NCBI GenBank assembly: GCA_012719545.1
Contig: JAAYAD010000037.1
Span: forward strand, 1 to 36,516
Origin: Clostridiaceae bacterium
GTDB taxonomy: Bacteria > Bacillota > Clostridia > DSM-8532
Reading direction: 5' to 3'
DNA length: 36,516 bases
Notes under the pieces: model-generated
Database searches by the model: none
Seen by the model: only the letters and a program-made list of their open reading frames with translations
What the model was told of the DNA's origin: nothing
Program-made: the position numbers and the translations under genes
Part shown: one piece after another, positions 7,064-16,890 of the stretch
Layout: every line of letters begins with the position of its first letter
Numbering within the stretch: position 1 is the first letter of the stretch

Positions 7064-9160
7064 ATGAAAAAAATAAGCACGAAGATTATTGTATTGTTAA
7101 GTTTGATGGTTCTAACAATCTGTTTTGGTCTCGGATTAACATCCTACATTACTTCCTACAATTCCCTTATTGATGTCTGGAAAGAAGCTATGCCCAAGTT
7201 TGCCATTGAGGCTTCTGTAACCATTGAGGACGGGATACAGAATCAATTTAATATGCTTGATATAATAGCTTCAACAGATAAAATACAGAACTATATTAAT
7301 TCCAATGGTGATTTATCAAATATAAGCTCTTTTCTGTCCCAGGAAACAAAACGAGCCGGACACAAGAGAATGATACTTATAAATAAAACCGGCAAGGCCG
7401 TTTATGATAACGGAGAAACTGATGACTATAGCAATAACTCATACTTTTTAAAGGCCTTGTCAGGAGCATACATCGTTTCAGATCCCATGTTTGACCAGAA
7501 TCGGGATGTAATTATGATCTATGCCGTACCAGTTAAGGTGGACGGGAAAATAAGCGGTGTTCTTGCTGCAATCAGGGATGGTATGGAGCTTAGCGATTTT
7601 GCTTCACGAGTTCAGATTGGCGATACAGGCAAAGTTTTTATCATAAACAGCCAGGGACGCACCATTGCCCATGGAGACAAAGAACTTATGCAAAGAATTA
7701 TATCTTCCGTTCAGGATGTTAATTCTTCTGCAACAACAGATGTAAATTCCACTGTAACAGTGAATTCAGAGTCAAATGATGAATCCTCATCAGGTGTGGT
7801 GAAGGTAAGCGACAACAGTAATCTTGGCTTTAAGGGCTTTGCAGAGGTCCAGACCAAGATGGTGGAAGGCAGTACGGGTTTTCAGGAATATGAATACGAC
7901 GGTGTTGTTAAAGTTGCAGGCTTTGCGCCGATTTCAAAATACGGTTGGTCAATAGCCATGGCTGCCGACAAGGATGAAATGATGTCGGGTTTGTCGAACC
8001 TTGGATATGTATTTATGATCATATCCGCTGTATTTCTTCTTGCCGGATTTGTCATTGCTTATATTATAGGCCGGGGAATTTCCAAACCCGTATCCTATTT
8101 GACAAAACAGTGCGGCATAATGGCTAATGGCGATTTTACGGGAATTATGGAAGAAAAATATACCAGACGTTCTGATGAGATAGGGGATCTGGCAAGAGGA
8201 TTCAATAAGATTAATGTCAATGTTGCCGAGATAATCAGAAATGTTGTTTCCGAAACCAATAGCGTTAGCGGGGCTATAGATACAGCCAATGATGATATGT
8301 CGGTTCTCAACGATGATGTTAATGTAATGTCGGACATTACACAGCAATTATCCAATAAGATGCAGGAAACCTCGGCCATGGCCGAAGAAATGAACGCTAT
8401 GGCAGCAGATATTGAAGCCGCTATCGGTGCTATTGCCAGAAGGGCCATTGAGGGAGCAGAGTCTGCAAATGAGGTAAGCAACAGAGCCAAAGCCCTTAAA
8501 GAAACTGCTGTTGAGTCCAGGGAAAGTGCTAACGAAATACGGATGGATGTTGCAGGCAGGCTTAAAGATGCCATAGAAAAATCAAAAGCTGTTGAGAAAA
8601 TCAATGTATTATCGGATGTAATTCTGGACATATCTCATCAAACCAACCTGCTTGCACTGAACGCGGCTATTGAGGCTTCAAGGGCCGGAGAGGCAGGAAG
8701 AGGTTTTGCTGTTGTTGCTGAGGAAATAAGAAAGCTTGCCGAGCACTCCAAGACTACGGTAAATGAAATTCTTGAGGTAACAAGCCAGGTTGTTGAGTCG
8801 GTGGACAATCTGTCACAGAGCTCACAGCAGGTTCTGGACTTTTTGGAAAACAAGGTCGTTAAGGACTACGAAATGATGGTGGAAACCGGGGAAAAATATA
8901 ATAGCGATTCACAGCTTATTGACGACATGGTTGCCGATTTCAGCGCGGCTTCCCAGGAGTTGTACGCATCCATACACAACATGATGAAAGCCATCAACAG
9001 TGTTTCGGAAGCTGCTGAAATGGGAGCGGCGGATATTTCAAGGATGGCCGGGGAAACCATACATATTGCGGAAAAGTCCAATGATGTTAAGAAACAGGCA
9101 AAAGCTGTGGCAGACAGCGTGGACAGGCTCTTAAAATGCGTGTCAGTATTTAAGGTATAG
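7064..9160 (+). CDS. Methyl-accepting chemotaxis protein with extracellular Cache-type sensor
   Basis: The 698-residue receptor has a first membrane segment at about residues 8-30 and an extracellular sensor to about 308. The sensor has Cache-like features, including [18 protein letters not shown] and [18 protein letters not shown] second membrane segment spans about 309-334, then come a HAMP linker (to about 390) and the cytoplasmic signalling domain. The hairpin tip, about residues 522-563, is the highly conserved [18 protein letters not shown] region that contacts CheA and CheW. A Ser/Thr/Asn/Val-rich stretch at about 216-254 interrupts the sensor. No C-terminal CheR-binding pentapeptide is seen. 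The ligand is unknown. It stands alone with its own promoter and leader. Confidence 0.93.
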   Translation: MKKISTKIIVLLSLMVLTICFGLGLTSYITSYNSLIDVWKEAMPKFAIEASVTIEDGIQNQFNMLDIIASTDKIQNYINSNGDLSNISSFLSQETKRAGHKRMILINKTGKAVYDNGETDDYSNNSYFLKALSGAYIVSDPMFDQNRDVIMIYAVPVKVDGKISGVLAAIRDGMELSDFASRVQIGDTGKVFIINSQGRTIAHGDKELMQRIISSVQDVNSSATTDVNSTVTVNSESNDESSSGVVKVSDNSNLGFKGFAEVQTKMVEGSTGFQEYEYDGVVKVAGFAPISKYGWSIAMAADKDEMMSGLSNLGYVFMIISAVFLLAGFVIAYIIGRGISKPVSYLTKQCGIMANGDFTGIMEEKYTRRSDEIGDLARGFNKINVNVAEIIRNVVSETNSVSGAIDTANDDMSVLNDDVNVMSDITQQLSNKMQETSAMAEEMNAMAADIEAAIGAIARRAIEGAESANEVSNRAKALKETAVESRESANEIRMDVAGRLKDAIEKSKAVEKINVLSDVILDISHQTNLLALNAAIEASRAGEAGRGFAVVAEEIRKLAEHSKTTVNEILEVTSQVVESVDNLSQSSQQVLDFLENKVVKDYEMMVETGEKYNSDSQLIDDMVADFSAASQELYASIHNMMKAINSVSEAAEMGAADISRMAGETIHIAEKSNDVKKQAKAVADSVDRLLKCVSVFKV

Positions 9161-9221
9161 TTTTATTCCGGCAATTTGTGGTATATCATTGATATGAAAT
9201 CAACAAAATGGTGATTTGATT

Positions 9222-9977
9222 ATGCAACTTGCTTTGCTTACTGCGGTTGGCGTAGGCGGCGCGACAGTATTTGGCGCCTTGCTTGGATTCGTGTTTAAAA
9301 GAATTCCTCATAAATATAATGACCTGATACTTGGTTTTGCTGCCGGGGTTATGCTGGCGGCAGCCGCTATAGGACTAATTATTCCTTCCATAGAATATGG
9401 TGGAGAACATGCTGTCCTAGTTACAGTGGCAGGTATTATATTCGGGGCCATGTTTCTTAACTTAATTGACCGCATTGTACCGCATCTACACAATATGGTG
9501 GGTGTGGATACAGAAAATCATGGGCCTAATACTCAGCAAATCAGCAAATTAATGCTCTTTGTCATTGCCATTGCAATCCACAACTTGCCTGAAGGAATAG
9601 CAGCGGGAGTCAGCTTTGGTACCGGCAATATCAGTGATGCCCTTACGGTGGCAGGGGGTATAGCCCTTCAGAATATCCCTGAGGGCATGATAATAATTGC
9701 TCCTATGCTTGCCGTGGGAATCAGCAAAAAACGTACCTTCCTTATAGCATTGTCAACGGGGCTTATAGAAGTGTTTGGAACCTTGTTCGGATATTTTGCG
9801 GTTACCATTTCAAGCTTTATTCTTCCATTTGCCCTGGCATTTGCGGGTGGAACCATGCTTTATGTAATAAGCGATGAAATGATACCCGAAACCCACAGCC
9901 ACGGCTATGAGAGGGGCGCAACCTACGCGCTGATAATTGGATTTTCGGTTATGCTTTTACTGGACTATTATATCTGA
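9222..9977 (+). CDS. ZIP family divalent metal transporter
   Basis: Start ATG 9222 is preferred over TTG 9216, with GGTGAT six bases upstream. The 251-residue protein is nearly all membrane segments and carries both ZIP metal-site helices: HNLPEGIAAGVSFG in the fourth helix and ALQNIPEGMIII in the fifth. The loop between helices three and four is short and has only a few His residues, as in bacterial ZupT/GufA-type members. It imports or exchanges zinc, iron or manganese; the metal cannot be told from sequence. A strong hairpin follows at 10021-10059, so it is likely monocistronic. Confidence 0.92.
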   Translation: MQLALLTAVGVGGATVFGALLGFVFKRIPHKYNDLILGFAAGVMLAAAAIGLIIPSIEYGGEHAVLVTVAGIIFGAMFLNLIDRIVPHLHNMVGVDTENHGPNTQQISKLMLFVIAIAIHNLPEGIAAGVSFGTGNISDALTVAGGIALQNIPEGMIIIAPMLAVGISKKRTFLIALSTGLIEVFGTLFGYFAVTISSFILPFALAFAGGTMLYVISDEMIPETHSHGYERGATYALIIGFSVMLLLDYYI

Positions 9978-10020
9978 AAATTTTAAGTATTAGATAAAGT
10001 TATTGATAAGAAGGTTGTAT

Positions 10021-10059
10021 AGAAGGCTCATTTCTAATACAGAAATGAGCCTTCTGTTT
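10021..10059 (+). terminator. Terminator after the ZIP transporter gene
   Basis: A perfect 15-base stem (AGAAGGCTCATTTCT at 10021-10035 with its complement at 10041-10055) has a 5-base loop and is followed by GTTTT. It could act in both directions, since the reverse flank is moderately T-containing. Confidence 0.85.
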
Positions 10060-10196
10060 TGAAAATTAATAGTCTGCTGTTCTCGGCGAATCTCTTATTT
10101 TGTTAGTTCTTCTGGTATAATTAATTTTGATGCAATTAATGATGAAAACTCGGACTTTTCTAATTCAAAATTGTAATAAGGAATGGTTAAAATTTT

Positions 10197-10751
10197 ATGA
10201 AACATACTTACGAAACTGAAAGGCTTAAACTTAAAATACTCGATAAATCTTATGCAGGTATGGTTTTGGACTATTATACAAGGAACAGGGATTTTCTTAA
10301 AGAATGGGAGCCTGTAAGAAGCCAGGATTTCTATACATTAGGTTTTCATGAAGAGCAGCTTGATAAGGATTTATCAGAAATTGAGAGTGGAAGGCTCTTA
10401 AGATTATGGATTTTTAAAAAAGAAGATGACGCGAAAATTATTGGTTCAGTCGCCTTTGGCAATATAGTAAGGGGCGCATTTCTTTCATGCCACTTAGGAT
10501 ACAAACTTGATAAGGATGAAGTTAACAAGGGTTATATTACCGAGGCCCTTAAAAAAGGCATTGACATAATATTCAATGATTTTGGGCTTCACAGAATAGA
10601 AGCCAATATTATGCCCAGAAATAAGCCATCACTGAGGGTGGTTGAAAAATTGGGTTTTTGCAATGAAGGCCTTGCTCGAAAATATTTAAAAATCAACGGA
10701 AAATGGGAAGACCATATACATATGGTTTTATTTAATAAAAATTTGGAGTAG
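10197..10751 (+). CDS. GNAT N-acetyltransferase, RimJ/RimL-like
   Basis: The 184-residue protein opens with ETERLKLKIL, typical of the RimJ/RimL branch. It holds the acetyl-CoA binding region (residues about 105-125, LDKDEVNKGYITEALKKG) and the IEANIMPRNKPSLRVVEKLGF signature, followed by GLARKYLKINGKWEDHI. It probably acetylates an N-terminal amine of a protein or a small amine; the substrate cannot be assigned. The Shine-Dalgarno is weak and distant (AAGGAATGG near 10176). An extended -10 (TGGTATAAT, 10113-10121) lies upstream. It is followed 100 bases later by the DNA glycosylase gene with its own candidate promoter. Confidence 0.88.
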   Translation: MKHTYETERLKLKILDKSYAGMVLDYYTRNRDFLKEWEPVRSQDFYTLGFHEEQLDKDLSEIESGRLLRLWIFKKEDDAKIIGSVAFGNIVRGAFLSCHLGYKLDKDEVNKGYITEALKKGIDIIFNDFGLHRIEANIMPRNKPSLRVVEKLGFCNEGLARKYLKINGKWEDHIHMVLFNKNLE

Positions 10752-10771
10752 AAGGGTTAAAAAATACATTA

Positions 10772-10800
10772 TTGACATAATCCTTTAACAGGGATATTTT
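10772..10800 (+). promoter_or_regulatory. Candidate sigma-A promoter for the DNA glycosylase gene
   Basis: TTGACA at 10772-10777 is a perfect -35, followed after 17 bases by TATTTT at 10795-10800, a moderate -10. Transcription would begin about 45 bases before the glycosylase start at 10852. Confidence 0.5.
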
Positions 10801-10851
10801 GGAGGAAATTACTCAGGTTATATTTTAAGGATTGCCTAAGGAAGTGATTTT

Positions 10852-11469
10852 ATGAAAAAACTTCCCAGAAGTTTTTATGAACAGGATTCAATTACCGTTG
10901 CGCAGAACCTGCTTGGAAAGTATCTGGTCCACGTTATTGACGGAGAAGAACTGGTAGGAAAAATTGTCGAAGCGGAAGCATACATGGGCATAGAGGACAA
11001 AGCTGCCCATTCATATAATAACAGGAGGACACCAAGAACAGAAGTTATGTATGGTCCTGCCGGCCATGCCTATGTTTTCTTAATTTATGGAATGTACTGC
11101 TGCATGAATGTGGTAACGGCAGAGGTAAATAATCCTCAGGCGGTTCTTATAAGGGCTCTTGAGCCTGTCTCAGGCCTAAATCGGATGTCTTTAAGAAGAT
11201 ATTCAAAAAAATATGACGAACTTAAGAAAAGCCAGATAATAAATCTTGCCAATGGCCCTGGAAAGCTTTGCGTAGCCATGGGAATAGATATGTCAAACTA
11301 TGGGGACGACCTTTGCGGAGACAGATTGTTTATTACCGAAGGCAGCAATGAAAAGTTTGACATTGTTTCTTCCAGAAGAATCAACATAGATTATGCCGAA
11401 GAGGCTGTTTACTACCCATGGAGGTTTTACATAGAAAACAACCCATATGTTTCAAAGCCACATGTGTAA
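10852..11469 (+). CDS. 3-methyladenine DNA glycosylase (Mpg/AAG family)
   Basis: The 205-residue protein removes alkylated or deaminated purines from DNA as the first step of base excision repair. It aligns by eye with human AAG: VEAEAYMG carries the catalytic Glu (E42, equivalent to E125) and the intercalating Tyr (Y44, equivalent to Y127). AAHSYNNRRTPR holds H53 (H136 equivalent), and VFLIYGMYCCMNVV and QAVLIRALEP match the core strands. The length equals bacterial orthologues. Its stop is only 20 bases from the convergent TetR gene, with no obvious terminator between them. Confidence 0.95.
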   Translation: MKKLPRSFYEQDSITVAQNLLGKYLVHVIDGEELVGKIVEAEAYMGIEDKAAHSYNNRRTPRTEVMYGPAGHAYVFLIYGMYCCMNVVTAEVNNPQAVLIRALEPVSGLNRMSLRRYSKKYDELKKSQIINLANGPGKLCVAMGIDMSNYGDDLCGDRLFITEGSNEKFDIVSSRRINIDYAEEAVYYPWRFYIENNPYVSKPHV

Positions 11470-11489
11470 ATTTAATGATTCATGACTTT

Positions 11490-12059
11490 CTATGACAGGC
11501 TTTTAATACAGCAGGTCATCATTTTTTCAGCCATTTTGGCTATACTTTCGGGTGATTCCTTCATGCCGTTTTCAAACCAGCGCAAAAGCATGGAAACGCA
11601 TCCATGAGTAATAAATGAATAGTAATATTCGTAATGTTCTTCTTTTCCTCCGGGGAAGAGGGTTCGCCATTCTTCCTTTGTCTTTGGACGGTGCAATTCA
11701 ATAATCTGGTTTAAAAAAGTATTTTCCTTTGTCTTAAGAATCGCCAGAAAGATTTGTGAATTTGCGGCCACATATTTTAAAAGATCCAGAAACATGGGCA
11801 TCCACAGTGTCTGGGCAGGCTTTTTATATTTTGAAATTGTATTGGTAAAATCCTCAATGGTTTCTCTCTCTATTTGCTCGAAAAGATCATAGATGTCCTT
11901 GTAATGCAGATAAAAAGTTCCCCGGTTTATGTCTGCTTTTTCTGTAAGCTCGCTTACCGAGATATCCTTCAGGTCTTTAACTGCCAAGAGTTCAGTAAGA
12001 GTCTGTCTTATTATTCTCTTTGTTCTTCTTATACGGCGGTCATCATTGGATTTGCTCAT
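11490..12059 (-). CDS. TetR family transcriptional repressor
   Basis: This is a 189-residue regulator with an N-terminal helix-turn-helix (residues about 10-60, ISVSELTEKADINRGTFYLHYKDIYDLFEQIE), typical of TetR. Its all-helical C-terminal ligand and dimer domain resembles the TetR_C_33 type. It is divergent from the ABC ATPase and permease genes at 12217-16769. The shared intergenic region contains a 26-base palindrome at 12090-12115, which is the likely operator. It probably represses the exporter and itself until a ligand, perhaps a drug or peptide, binds. The ligand is unknown. Confidence 0.9.
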   Translation of the reverse strand: MSKSNDDRRIRRTKRIIRQTLTELLAVKDLKDISVSELTEKADINRGTFYLHYKDIYDLFEQIERETIEDFTNTISKYKKPAQTLWMPMFLDLLKYVAANSQIFLAILKTKENTFLNQIIELHRPKTKEEWRTLFPGGKEEHYEYYYSFITHGCVSMLLRWFENGMKESPESIAKMAEKMMTCCIKSLS

Positions 12060-12089
12060 TAAAGATACCCCCTGATAAACAGGTTAATT

Positions 12090-12115
12090 ACATACGTTGA
12101 TAAATCAACAAATGT
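12090..12115. promoter_or_regulatory. Palindromic operator candidate for the TetR repressor
   Basis: Inner arms GTTGAT (12096-12101) and ATCAAC (12104-12109) flank AA, and outer arms ACAT (12090-12093) and ATGT (12112-12115) are symmetrical about the same centre. The 26-base dyad lies 31 bases before the repressor start and 15 bases before the -35 of the exporter promoter, the usual location for a divergent TetR operator. Confidence 0.65.
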
Positions 12116-12129
12116 GGCATATCTGATTA

Positions 12130-12158
12130 TTGTTCTTTATTTTGCCTATCATTATAAT
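12130..12158 (+). promoter_or_regulatory. Candidate promoter for the TetR-linked ABC exporter
   Basis: TTGTTC (12130-12135), 17 bases, then a perfect TATAAT (12153-12158). The start of transcription would be near 12165, about 50 bases before the ATPase gene. Confidence 0.6.
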
Positions 12159-12216
12159 AAACGTATGACTAAAAATCAACTATGTGTTCAATATTTTACG
12201 GGGAACTGATGCTTAA

Positions 12217-12918
12217 ATGAGCTTTATTATACTTGACAACGTGACAAAATACTATAAGACCGGGGAGGTAACCGTAAAGGCGGCAGACGGAGTGAGCTTT
12301 GAAATAGAAAAAGGGGAACTGGCTGTGGTTGTAGGGCCCAGCGGAGCCGGCAAAACAACGGTTCTTAATATTCTGGGCGGTATGGATACCTGCGATGGAG
12401 GCCGCATAATGGTTGACGGAACCGAGATAAGCGCATTTGGGCCCAAACGCCTTACGACTTACCGAAGAAGAGATATAGGCTTTGTTTTTCAATTCTATAA
12501 TCTGATTCCAAACCTTACTGCTCTTGAAAATGTGGAGCTTGCTTCCCAGATATGCGATAATCCCCTTGATCCTTGCCAGGCTCTTATAGAGGTTGGCTTA
12601 AAGGATAGAATGAATAATTTTCCGTCCCAGCTTTCAGGCGGTGAACAGCAGAGAGTGGCAATTGCCCGAGCAATAGCCAAAAATCCCAAGCTGCTTCTTT
12701 GCGACGAGCCTACCGGGGCTCTGGATTATCGCACAGGCAAGATGATTCTATCCCTGCTTCAGAGGACATGCCGCGAAAAAGGAATGACTGTTGTAATAAT
12801 TACACATAACATGGCTATTACTCCCATGGCTGATCGCATCATCCATATACGAAACGGAAGGGCTGAGAAGGTAATGACTAACCCTAATCCTGTTCCGGTT
12901 GAAAGGATTGAGTGGTAG
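12217..12918 (+). CDS. ABC transporter ATP-binding protein, MacB/LolD-like
   Basis: The 233-residue ATPase contains Walker A (GPSGAGKT, about residues 42-49), Q-loop (VFQFYNLIP), signature (LSGGEQQRV), Walker B with catalytic Glu ([12 protein letters not shown]) and H-loop (VIITHN). The sequence [19 protein letters not shown] is typical of the MacB/LolD/FtsE group that drives FtsX-type permeases by a mechanotransmission mechanism rather than a classic transport path. It is followed after two bases by the giant permease, with which it must form the complex. GGGGA about 10 bases upstream supports the ATG. Confidence 0.95.
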   Translation: MSFIILDNVTKYYKTGEVTVKAADGVSFEIEKGELAVVVGPSGAGKTTVLNILGGMDTCDGGRIMVDGTEISAFGPKRLTTYRRRDIGFVFQFYNLIPNLTALENVELASQICDNPLDPCQALIEVGLKDRMNNFPSQLSGGEQQRVAIARAIAKNPKLLLCDEPTGALDYRTGKMILSLLQRTCREKGMTVVIITHNMAITPMADRIIHIRNGRAEKVMTNPNPVPVERIEW

Positions 12919-12920
12919 TC

Positions 12921-15900
12921 ATGAGAAAAAACGCGTTTCTGGCAGATTGTTTTAGGCAGGTTAAGACAACCTTAAGCCGTTTTCTTTCGATTCTTATAAT
13001 TACCGTATTGGGAGTATCATTTTTTGCAGGCCTGAGGACAACTGGCACAGATATGCGTATAACAGCTTCAGCATATTTTGACAGTCAGCATTTTATGGAT
13101 TTCAGGCTTTTGTCCACCATGGGCTTTGATGATGATGACATTGCCGCAATAAAAGGGGTTAAAGGTGTTAAGGGGGTAATGCCTGCCTATTTTTATGAGG
13201 CACTTGTAAAGCTTGAAGATAAAAATCTTACTGTAATTATTCATTCCTTGAGTGAAGAACAGGATACGGAAAATGATTTGAACAGGCCCAGGATAATAGA
13301 GGGGCGCATGCCTGAAAATATTGGCGAGTGCCTTGCAGATCCTCAATTTATATCTGCCACCGGTCTACGCATCGGGGATAAAGTGAGATTTTCCTCGGGT
13401 ACTTCTGATCCTCTTTCGGATGCCTTAAAGAGAGAAGAATATGAAATTGTGGGCATTGCGGAAAGTCCCCTTTATATATCTTACGAAAGAGGTTCAAGCA
13501 GCATTGGAAGCGGAAGGACTGATGCTTATTTCTACTTGCCATCCGCCGCATTTTCTCTTCCCGTATATACCGAGGTATACTTAACCGTCCAGAATGACTC
13601 AAACTTATCGCGTTTTGACGATGGATATGAAGACTTACTAAAAGCTGTGACAGATGCTCTTGAAAAAACTGAGGATATAAGGGCAAGGGTAAGGTTTGAG
13701 GAAATAAGAGATGAAGCCAGGGAAGAGATTGAGCAAGCAAAAAAGGAGGTTGATGAGGGCTATCAAAAGTTAAGCGATGCCCAAAAGGAATTGGAGGACG
13801 GGCGAAAGGAGCTTGATAAGGGCTGGCAGGAATACAGGGATGGACTAAAAAAGTATGAGAATGAAATCTCCAAGGCAAAAAAAGAACTGGAGAAGGGCTG
13901 GCAGGAGTATTATGAAGGCCTTGAAAGATTTGAGAAAGAAATAAGTGATGCCAGAAAAGAACTGGATGACGGCTGGAATAAGTATTATGACGGAGTCCTT
14001 GAATTTGAGACTAAAACGGCTCAGGCAAGAAAGGAACTGGATGACGCGTGGACTGAGCTTCAGGATGGGTGGCTTGAGTATTATAAAGGCCTTGATGAGT
14101 TTAACATAAGGATTTCCCAAGAAGAAAAGAAGCTGAATGAAGGTTATGAAGAATATTACAAAGGTTTAAGCCAATACCGGCAAGGCCTTGAAAGCTATAA
14201 TCGGGGGTATGACGAGCTTAAGAAAGCCCAGAGAGAGTATGATGCGGCACTAAGTGAATATAATCAGGGACTTGAAGCCTATAATCAGTCAAAAGCTCTT
14301 TATGATGCTCTTAATGGAGCTCTGGCGGCTGGAAATACACCCCAAAGCCTGGCGGTTATAACCATGATAGCAAATGAAATATCATCGATGAATCCTGGGT
14401 TGTCATCCGTGCTGCTTGCTTATGCCGCAAATCCTGATGATCCAATTGTTAAAGCTGCTGCAGAAGGTGCTGTAAGTCAGTTTGGCCAGTACCTTGACGG
14501 AATAAAGCAGGAGCTTGACGCTGCCAAAGCAATGCTGGATGAAGGAAAGGCCAAACTAGACAACGGGTGGAATGAGCTTAATCGGGCAAGTTCAAGGCTT
14601 GACAGGGCTAAAGAAGAACTTGATGAAGCAAAAAGAAAGCTGGATGAAGGAAAACAAGAGCTTGAAAAAGCCAAAACCGAAGGCAGAAAGGAACTTGATG
14701 AAGCCAGGGAAAAGCTCCTGACAGGCGAAGCCCAACTTTTTGACGGCGAAGCCAAATTTGCGGAGGAAAAAGCAAAAGGAGAGAAAGAGCTTGCCGATGC
14801 GTTAAGAGAGCTTAACGAAGGAGAGGCTGCCCTTCTGGATGCAAAGGCAAAGGGCGAACAGGAGCTATCCGATGCATTGACAGCTTTAAAAGATGGTGAA
14901 GCTCAATTGGCAAGGGAAGAAAAACAGGGGGGAAAAGACCTTGCAGAGGCCAGAATTGAACTAACCAAAGGCGAAACCGAATACGCCGACGCCAAAAGAG
15001 AATATGAAGAAGAGAGAAAAAAGGCGGAAATTGAGCTGTCGGATGCAGAGAAAAAAATAGAGGATGCCGAAAAGGAGCTTGCCCAATTAAAGCCGCCTGA
15101 ATGGTACATTCTTGACCACAGTACAAATGTAGGCTTCGTAAGCTATAAACAGGATACAGAGAGAATTGATGCGTTAAGTGTGGTTGTGCCGTTGTTTTTC
15201 TTTTTGGTGGCAATACTTGTGACAATGACATCCATGACCCGTCTGGTGGAAAGCGACAGACAGCTTATCGGGACCTTTAAAGCCCTGGGATACGGAAACT
15301 TGGCAATAGCAGCCCGATATCTCATGTATGCCATATCGGCATCGTTAATAGGAGGTGTCCTGGGGATTTTTGCAGGCTACAATGTCTTTCCCAGGGTGAT
15401 TTTCAATGCTTATTCCATCATGTATACCCTGCCACCCGTTATAATTAAGTATGATGTCTTCTATGGCGTGGCATCCACATTAATTGCGGTTGCATGCGCC
15501 GCCCTGCCGGCCCTTGCTGTTTGCTATAAATCCCTTGTTAGTGTTCCTGCACAGCTTATGCGACCCACAGCTCCGCCAAAAGGGAAACGTACGGTTATTG
15601 AGCATATAACTCCTATATGGAAGAGGCTTAATTTCTCTCAGAAAGTTGCGGTAAGAAATCTGTTCCGTTATAAAAAGCGCTTTATCATGACAGTAGTAGG
15701 AGTTGCGGGATGCACAGCTCTTATGTTTACAGGCTTTGGCTTAAGGGATTCCATAACTACCATTGTTGCAAAACAATACGATACCATTCATCCCTATGAC
15801 TTGAAAATAGATTTCAAGAAGGATGCAAATGAGGATGAAAAAGAATCCCTTTTTGAGAAGATAGAAAGAAGCGGCACTATTACATCATATACCGGAGTAA

Positions 15901-16769
15901 TGCAGCTTTCGGTGGACGCCGTAAAGGATGGAAAAACCAAGTCTGCATTTTTGATTGTGCCTGAATCCCTTGAAAATATTGAGGAGTTTATAAAGCTTCA
16001 GGAAAGGAAAAGTAAAAAAGAGCTTGATATACCCGACGATGGAGCAATTGTGACTGAAAAGCTTGCCTCCCTTTTCGGATTAAAAGTGGGAGACGAGCTT
16101 ATACTCAGAGACAGCGACGGTTCTGAGACAGCTGTAAAAATTAAAGGCATAGCTGAAAACTATTTATTCCACTACATTTATATGACACCTTCGTATTATC
16201 GGGCTTCCTTTGGACAGGAGCCCTATACAAATCAGGTGCTGTGTCATACAGAAGAAAATCAGAGCCAGAATAATGACCTTTCAGAAAGTCTTTTAAATGA
16301 ACCTGCAGTGAACTCCATAACTTTTACTGAGAATTTAAAAACCAATTTTGGAAAAATGGTTGGCGCTCTGAACTATGTGGTGCTGGTTCTGATTGTATCG
16401 GCCGCAGCCCTTGTATATGTAGTGCTGTTTTGCCTTACAACAATCAATCTGGAGGAACGAAACAGGGAGCTTGCAACAATCAAGGTTCTGGGATTCTACA
16501 ACAACGAGCTTGCGGCATATATTTACCGGGAAAATGTGGTTATGACCGTATTGGGAACCCTTATAGGACTTTTATTGGGAGTTGCTCTCCAACGATATGT
16601 CATAACTACCATGGAAATAGACTTTTTGATGTTTAGCCGTGATTTAAGATGGCAAAGCTATATATATTCGTCGGGCCTGACATTTGTATTTGCCTTCCTT
16701 GTAAACCTTATAATGTTCAGGCGTATTGTAAGGATTGATATGATTTCTTCTCTTAAAAGTGTAGAATAA
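12921..16769 (+). CDS. Giant FtsX-type ABC permease with extracellular coiled-coil repeats
   Basis: ATG 12921 is chosen; a GTG at 12912 overlapping the previous stop is an alternative. The 1282-residue protein has one N-terminal membrane segment (about residues 15-37), a MacB-like periplasmic-type domain to about 250, and a very long charged coiled coil at about 255-720. One FtsX membrane core (about 750-880, with FKALGYGNLAIAARY) is followed by a second extracellular domain and a second FtsX core (about 1150-1275, with IKVLGFYNNELAAYIY). The coiled coil contains exact-length 25-residue repeats in two blocks (296-370 and 617-716). Extracellular coiled coils of this kind may reach into the cell wall. 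Exported substrate or signal unknown; TetR-controlled. Confidence 0.9.
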   Translation: MRKNAFLADCFRQVKTTLSRFLSILIITVLGVSFFAGLRTTGTDMRITASAYFDSQHFMDFRLLSTMGFDDDDIAAIKGVKGVKGVMPAYFYEALVKLEDKNLTVIIHSLSEEQDTENDLNRPRIIEGRMPENIGECLADPQFISATGLRIGDKVRFSSGTSDPLSDALKREEYEIVGIAESPLYISYERGSSSIGSGRTDAYFYLPSAAFSLPVYTEVYLTVQNDSNLSRFDDGYEDLLKAVTDALEKTEDIRARVRFEEIRDEAREEIEQAKKEVDEGYQKLSDAQKELEDGRKELDKGWQEYRDGLKKYENEISKAKKELEKGWQEYYEGLERFEKEISDARKELDDGWNKYYDGVLEFETKTAQARKELDDAWTELQDGWLEYYKGLDEFNIRISQEEKKLNEGYEEYYKGLSQYRQGLESYNRGYDELKKAQREYDAALSEYNQGLEAYNQSKALYDALNGALAAGNTPQSLAVITMIANEISSMNPGLSSVLLAYAANPDDPIVKAAAEGAVSQFGQYLDGIKQELDAAKAMLDEGKAKLDNGWNELNRASSRLDRAKEELDEAKRKLDEGKQELEKAKTEGRKELDEAREKLLTGEAQLFDGEAKFAEEKAKGEKELADALRELNEGEAALLDAKAKGEQELSDALTALKDGEAQLAREEKQGGKDLAEARIELTKGETEYADAKREYEEERKKAEIELSDAEKKIEDAEKELAQLKPPEWYILDHSTNVGFVSYKQDTERIDALSVVVPLFFFLVAILVTMTSMTRLVESDRQLIGTFKALGYGNLAIAARYLMYAISASLIGGVLGIFAGYNVFPRVIFNAYSIMYTLPPVIIKYDVFYGVASTLIAVACAALPALAVCYKSLVSVPAQLMRPTAPPKGKRTVIEHITPIWKRLNFSQKVAVRNLFRYKKRFIMTVVGVAGCTALMFTGFGLRDSITTIVAKQYDTIHPYDLKIDFKKDANEDEKESLFEKIERSGTITSYTGVMQLSVDAVKDGKTKSAFLIVPESLENIEEFIKLQERKSKKELDIPDDGAIVTEKLASLFGLKVGDELILRDSDGSETAVKIKGIAENYLFHYIYMTPSYYRASFGQEPYTNQVLCHTEENQSQNNDLSESLLNEPAVNSITFTENLKTNFGKMVGALNYVVLVLIVSAAALVYVVLFCLTTINLEERNRELATIKVLGFYNNELAAYIYRENVVMTVLGTLIGLLLGVALQRYVITTMEIDFLMFSRDLRWQSYIYSSGLTFVFAFLVNLIMFRRIVRIDMISSLKSVE

Positions 16770-16845
16770 TCATTTTTAATTATTTATTAATCATTTACTA
16801 ATTTTTTAACTATTGTATTTTATAAATTTAAGGTATAAAATATTT

Positions 16846-16869
16846 AAGCACTTAATTATTTAAGTGCTT
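16846..16869. promoter_or_regulatory. Inverted repeat before the MarR gene (operator or terminator)
   Basis: AAGCACTTAA (16846-16855) and TTAAGTGCTT (16860-16869) form a perfect 10-base dyad with a 4-base spacer, extended imperfectly by flanking A/T bases. It lies 22 bases before the MarR start codon, at the expected transcription start downstream of TATAAA (16834-16839). This fits a MarR autoregulatory operator. The same dyad could instead terminate transcription of the permease gene, because ATTTATTTT follows it. Confidence 0.55.
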
Positions 16870-16890
16870 ATTTATTTTGGAGGCGAAAAT

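Noticed and set aside
6964..7173. Short forward frame overlapping the chemoreceptor start
   Set aside because: No ribosome site and no recognisable protein; it overlaps the well-supported receptor start in another frame.
13348..13878. Long antisense frames over the FtsX permease coiled coil (also near 14477-15231)
   Set aside because: Their length results from the skewed codon use of Lys/Glu/Asp-rich repeats; products are Ser/Phe/Leu- or Pro/His-rich and have no homology I recognise.
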